A stretch of 10,041 bases of DNA from Pleurotus ostreatus/Saccharomyces cerevisiae fusant. Its lineage: Eukaryota; Opisthokonta. Of this stretch, positions 7,371-10,041 are shown piece by piece. Numbering within the stretch: position 1 is the first letter of the stretch; each line of letters opens with the position of its first letter. The translations under genes and the position numbers were made by a program. A model generated the notes under the pieces. That model saw only the letters and a list, made by a program, of their open reading frames with translations. It searched no databases and was not told where the DNA came from. The DNA lies in NCBI GenBank assembly GCA_024196135.1, contig JAMQCK010001280.1, forward strand, positions 1-10,041. The letters run 5' to 3'.

Positions 7371-8223
7371 ATGCAGGAGCACCACAAGCCACTGCGCGCA
7401 TACCGCGCCATCTCCCTGGCCGCCTTCCTCTGCCTGCTCGTCGCCTTCATCCTCCAGCTCCTCGTCTCCCTCTCGACCCCCATCATCAAGTCCGTCTACC
7501 TCGTACGCGTCGAGAGCACGCAGGAGCAGGAGGTCGTCACGAGCATCGCGACAGGGCTGCGCTTCGGCGTCTGGGGCGTTTGCGCGAATAGGTGCGTCTG
7601 CGGACAACACCAAATATAGTGGAGGCGCTGACTTCCCCTCCCAGCGAGCTCGATGAGGAACAATGGTACACGAACACGGGCTATGGCAAATGTTTTGGGC
7701 CCACACTCGGCTACGAGGTGCCCCCGCAGCTGTCGGACGCCCTGGGCATATCTTCCTCGCTCACGGAGATCGTCCTGCAAGGCCTCCTTGTCGTACTGGT
7801 CCTGCACCCTATCACCTGCGCGTTCACCTTCCTCGCCCTTATCCCCGCCCTCTTCCTCGCCTCCCATGCCCTTTCCGTGGTCGCACTCGTTCTCTCCGTG
7901 GTCGGCGCGCTCGTTGGGACAACGTCGTTCGCGTTCGACGTTGCCATCGCGGCGAACGTCAAGTTCCAGCTTGACGACCTTACGGAAGTCAACGCGGCGG
8001 CCTACTATGGGAGTGCGGTGTGGATGGTGCTAGTGTCCATAATATTGACGTGGGTGGCGGTCGTCTTGCTTTCTGCCCGCTCATGTTATTGCTTGGGTGT
8101 ACGAAAGTGCGTATCTCATGCCTTTGATGCTCTTTGCCGGTGCTAACCTTCATCAGTGTCGAAGACCTAGACTACCGGGCGAAGCAAAAGGCTTTCGAGA
8201 TGGAGCGACGCGAGAGTCAATGA
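7371..8223 (+). CDS. SUR7/PalI family membrane protein (Rim9-like), 3 exons, 249 aa
   Basis: Exons are 7371-7591, 7645-8106 and 8157-8223 (750 nt with stop TGA); introns are 53 and 50 nt with GTGCGT donors and CAG acceptors. The plan is that of the SUR7/PalI family: a helix right after a short N-terminus (13-35), a long outer loop (36-112) with the signature GVWGVC at 66-71 and a further Cys at 90, then three clustered helices (114-139, 144-172, 194-217) and a short charged inner tail. Members include Sur7, an eisosome-associated plasma-membrane protein, and Rim9/PalI, a helper of the Rim/Pal ambient-pH receptor. Which role applies here cannot be decided; the short C-terminal tail lacks the long extension of ascomycete PalI. 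ATG 7371 was chosen because it begins just before the first helix; in-frame ATG codons upstream would add an unrelated Arg-rich stretch. Confidence 0.91.
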
Positions 8224-8783
8224 ATCTCGTACCCATAGCTGTTCTTATATTTATTGCATACCTCACGACCTATCATGTTCATGCCTGGATATCGGAAGTT
8301 CCCTCATTCGATTGTCTGTAGTTATCGCTTTCTTGCTTTATGTTCAAGGATTCGAAACGCAATAGCGGACGCGCTGCAACTCCCCAAGCTCAGCCAGGTC
8401 TTCACACCATCATGGATCTCAGCATGCTGCTATAATGATATAGGCAAGTGCTACAGTGTACAACGCGGGACGCAATATGAACAGGTGAAAGAGAAAAGCG
8501 GGATGAGTGTATGAAGAGATGAATGGACAAGATGCGCAACGGTGGGGGACACGAGTGTACACAAGAGGGTGAGGTGGTGAGGAGGAAGGTGCCATAATCA
8601 TATAAACACATAAGAACAATAAGACGCGCGCTAGTAGTAAAGGAAGGAAACAAAGGAACGAAAGCCGGTAGAGACAACTAGGTGATGCAGTCAATGCAGC
8701 GTGCGGAATGATACGGTATGCTGTAGTACATGCGGTCTATGATATAACAGACAGAGAGCAGAGACGGTCCGCCTAACGACAAC
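8224..8783. other. Convergent intergenic region between the PalI-family gene and eIF4G
   Basis: This should hold the 3' UTRs of both converging genes. Positions 8500-8660 are strongly purine-rich on the plus strand, so pyrimidine-rich on the eIF4G sense strand, which fits the distal 3' UTR of eIF4G. Open frames at 8254-8514 (plus) and 8402-8694 (minus, two frames) are low-complexity and not credible genes. No RNA gene is seen. Confidence 0.5.
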
Positions 8784-10041
8784 CTATGATAGCAAGGAGA
8801 GCATCTTATCCGCGTTCGACGACTTGTTCGCCAGCCGCGTCCGTGTTTCCTCGTCGAAGCACGCTGCCTTCACCAAGGTGGCCATGAAGTCCCAGGCCTT
8901 CGGCACGTCGATGGCAATGTCCTCGATGAACTCCATCGTGGGCGCGATGCCCTCCTCGAGGGCCTCCGTCGACACGAGCTTCTTGCCGAGCGCATGCGTG
9001 AAGAGGTCGCCGACGAGCTTGACGTCCGCCTCCTTGCGATCCATCGCTTGCGTCACCAACTTGTCGATGAGCAGGTGATGACGGTTCGCAGGCAGCGTCG
9101 TGAAGTAGTTCTCGGCCTCCTCCATATTCCGGATGGCGAAGAACTCCTTGACGTCCTCCTCGACCTTCTTCTTGGCAACCTCTTCCGACATGTCTGAAGG
9201 TGCAGCCGCAGCCGCAGTGGAACCTTCGTCCTCGGACTCGCTGGCATCGGGCTTGTTCTCCTCAAGAGGCTTGGTTCGAGGCTGGAGGACAAGCTTCCTG
9301 CGCTGCGGTGGGGCTTCGCCGCCAGCAGCAGCGGAGAGGTCGACGCTAGGCTTCCGGCTCGGTGGGCGGCTGGACTTCGGGGCAGTGACGGGCTCAGCAC
9401 CCTCGCTCTGCAACGCGTGGAACATGTTCGACGTCGACGCCTGGCGAGAGATCGAGTCGCGCTTGTTAGCGTTCTTGCCCGCGAAGACGCTCCCGGGCCC
9501 GAAGGTCATGGGCGTTGCCTTGCTGATGTTGCCGAACTTGGACAGGTCACCAGCCTTGGCGGGCGGGCGCGGGGCGGAGGATCCGGCGACTGTCCAGCCG
9601 TCAGGGCCGACGTGCTCTGAATCCCTCCTGTCACCACCGCGCCTTGACCCACCGCGAGACATGGTGGACTGGCGGTGCATCGCATCCTTCTCCTGGGCGG
9701 CCTTCTCCTTTGCAGCCTAGCATGTCGTTAGTACGGAGTCGGTTGCAATGATAGCGAGAACTCACTATCTCATGAATCTGTGCAATGGTGGTCGGCCCAG
9801 CAGCCTGAGTACGCGCACGCCAGTTCCGTGACCGAAGCTCGATCAGGTCCTGAAGTCGTTGTTAGCACCTGCATTGCGAGAGTCGTGCACACATAGTAAC
9901 GTACCTGCAACATGAACTGCATACGCGAGCTCACGGTCGGCTTCTTCGTCAACTCCTTCATGCGCGCGAAGTACACGTCCATATGGGCGTGGGCACGCGG
10001 GGTATCGAGGAGCTCGCCAACGGTCGTGAGCAGCTTGCACA
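8784..10041 (-). CDS. Eukaryotic translation initiation factor eIF4G, 3' part (end of MIF4G domain, linker, MA3 domain)
   Basis: eIF4G is the cytoplasmic scaffold that joins eIF4E at the mRNA cap to eIF4A and eIF3. The last three exons are visible on the minus strand: beyond the right edge to 9905, 9849-9766, and 9716-8784 (stop TAG). The introns are 55 nt (9904-9850) and 49 nt (9765-9717); the second has a perfect TACTAAC branch site. The visible 383 residues begin with the last helices of the MIF4G domain (LLTTVGELLDTPRA, then RMKELTKKPTVSSRMQFMLQ and DLIELRSRNW). A lysine/glutamate-rich stretch and an RG-rich MSRGGSRRGGDRR segment follow, then a Ser/Pro-rich linker with the basic RRKLVLQPRTK motif and an acidic ESEDEG patch. 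The MA3 domain (about residues 249-383) reaches the C-terminus. As in other fungi there is no C-terminal W2 domain. The N-terminal part, with the eIF4E- and Pab1-binding sites, lies outside the window. Confidence 0.96.

Noticed and set aside
7115..7867. Several 100-170 codon frames on both strands around the PalI-family gene
   Set aside because: They overlap exons of the recognised gene in other phases, are rich in Arg, Ser and Pro, and have no family resemblance; they are composition shadows.
8824..9720. Plus-strand open frames at 8824-9078, 8994-9197, 9133-9720 and 9417-9620
   Set aside because: They lie antisense to the eIF4G last exon, whose homology and splice signals are clear. Long antisense frames are expected in GC3-rich coding DNA.
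1..10041. CRISPR arrays, transposons, LTRs, phage or bacterial defence systems
   Set aside because: No regularly spaced repeats, terminal repeats, or transposase, reverse transcriptase or integrase motifs were seen. The content is ordinary fungal nuclear DNA.

Overview
This window looks like ordinary nuclear DNA of a basidiomycete fungus, most likely an agaricomycete (the order is inference; a polypore would fit). The evidence is short 44-63 nt GT-AG introns with CTNAC-type branch sites, compact gene spacing, a polymerase III U6 snRNA gene, and protein families typical of Basidiomycota. I see no bacterial, viral or mobile-element sequence.

Layout, left to right: 1-49 may hold the very start of a minus-strand gene leaving the window (weak). 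50-1718 is a long gene-poor stretch with a TATA box and a C12-T-C7 tract just before the first clear gene. Two tandem plus-strand paralogues follow, at 1719-3029 (312 aa) and 3991-5344 (321 aa). Both are seven-helix membrane proteins of unknown function, each with eight exons. Their six internal exons have exactly the same lengths, and all seven introns share position and phase. Next, on the minus strand at 5807-6213, is a three-exon gene for a 99-aa CsbD-like protein of the Hmp1 'mismatched base pair and cruciform DNA recognition' type, with a good TATA box. A U6 snRNA gene starts at about 6775 on the plus strand. At 7371-8223 is a plus-strand SUR7/PalI (Rim9-like) four-helix membrane protein. 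From 8784 to the right edge, on the minus strand, is the 3' part of the eIF4G gene: the end of its MIF4G domain, an RG/S-rich linker and a C-terminal MA3 domain.

The genes do not form one pathway. The set mixes housekeeping functions (splicing RNA, translation initiation), a small stress/DNA-structure protein, a plasma-membrane/pH-sensing-type protein, and a lineage-specific duplicated membrane family. The most interesting items are the tandem seven-helix pair with its frozen exon structure, the ambiguous 3' end of U6, and a 13-bp inverted repeat found twice, each time near a CACGTG box. All exon structures were built by hand from splice signals and paralogue alignment; no database search was run.
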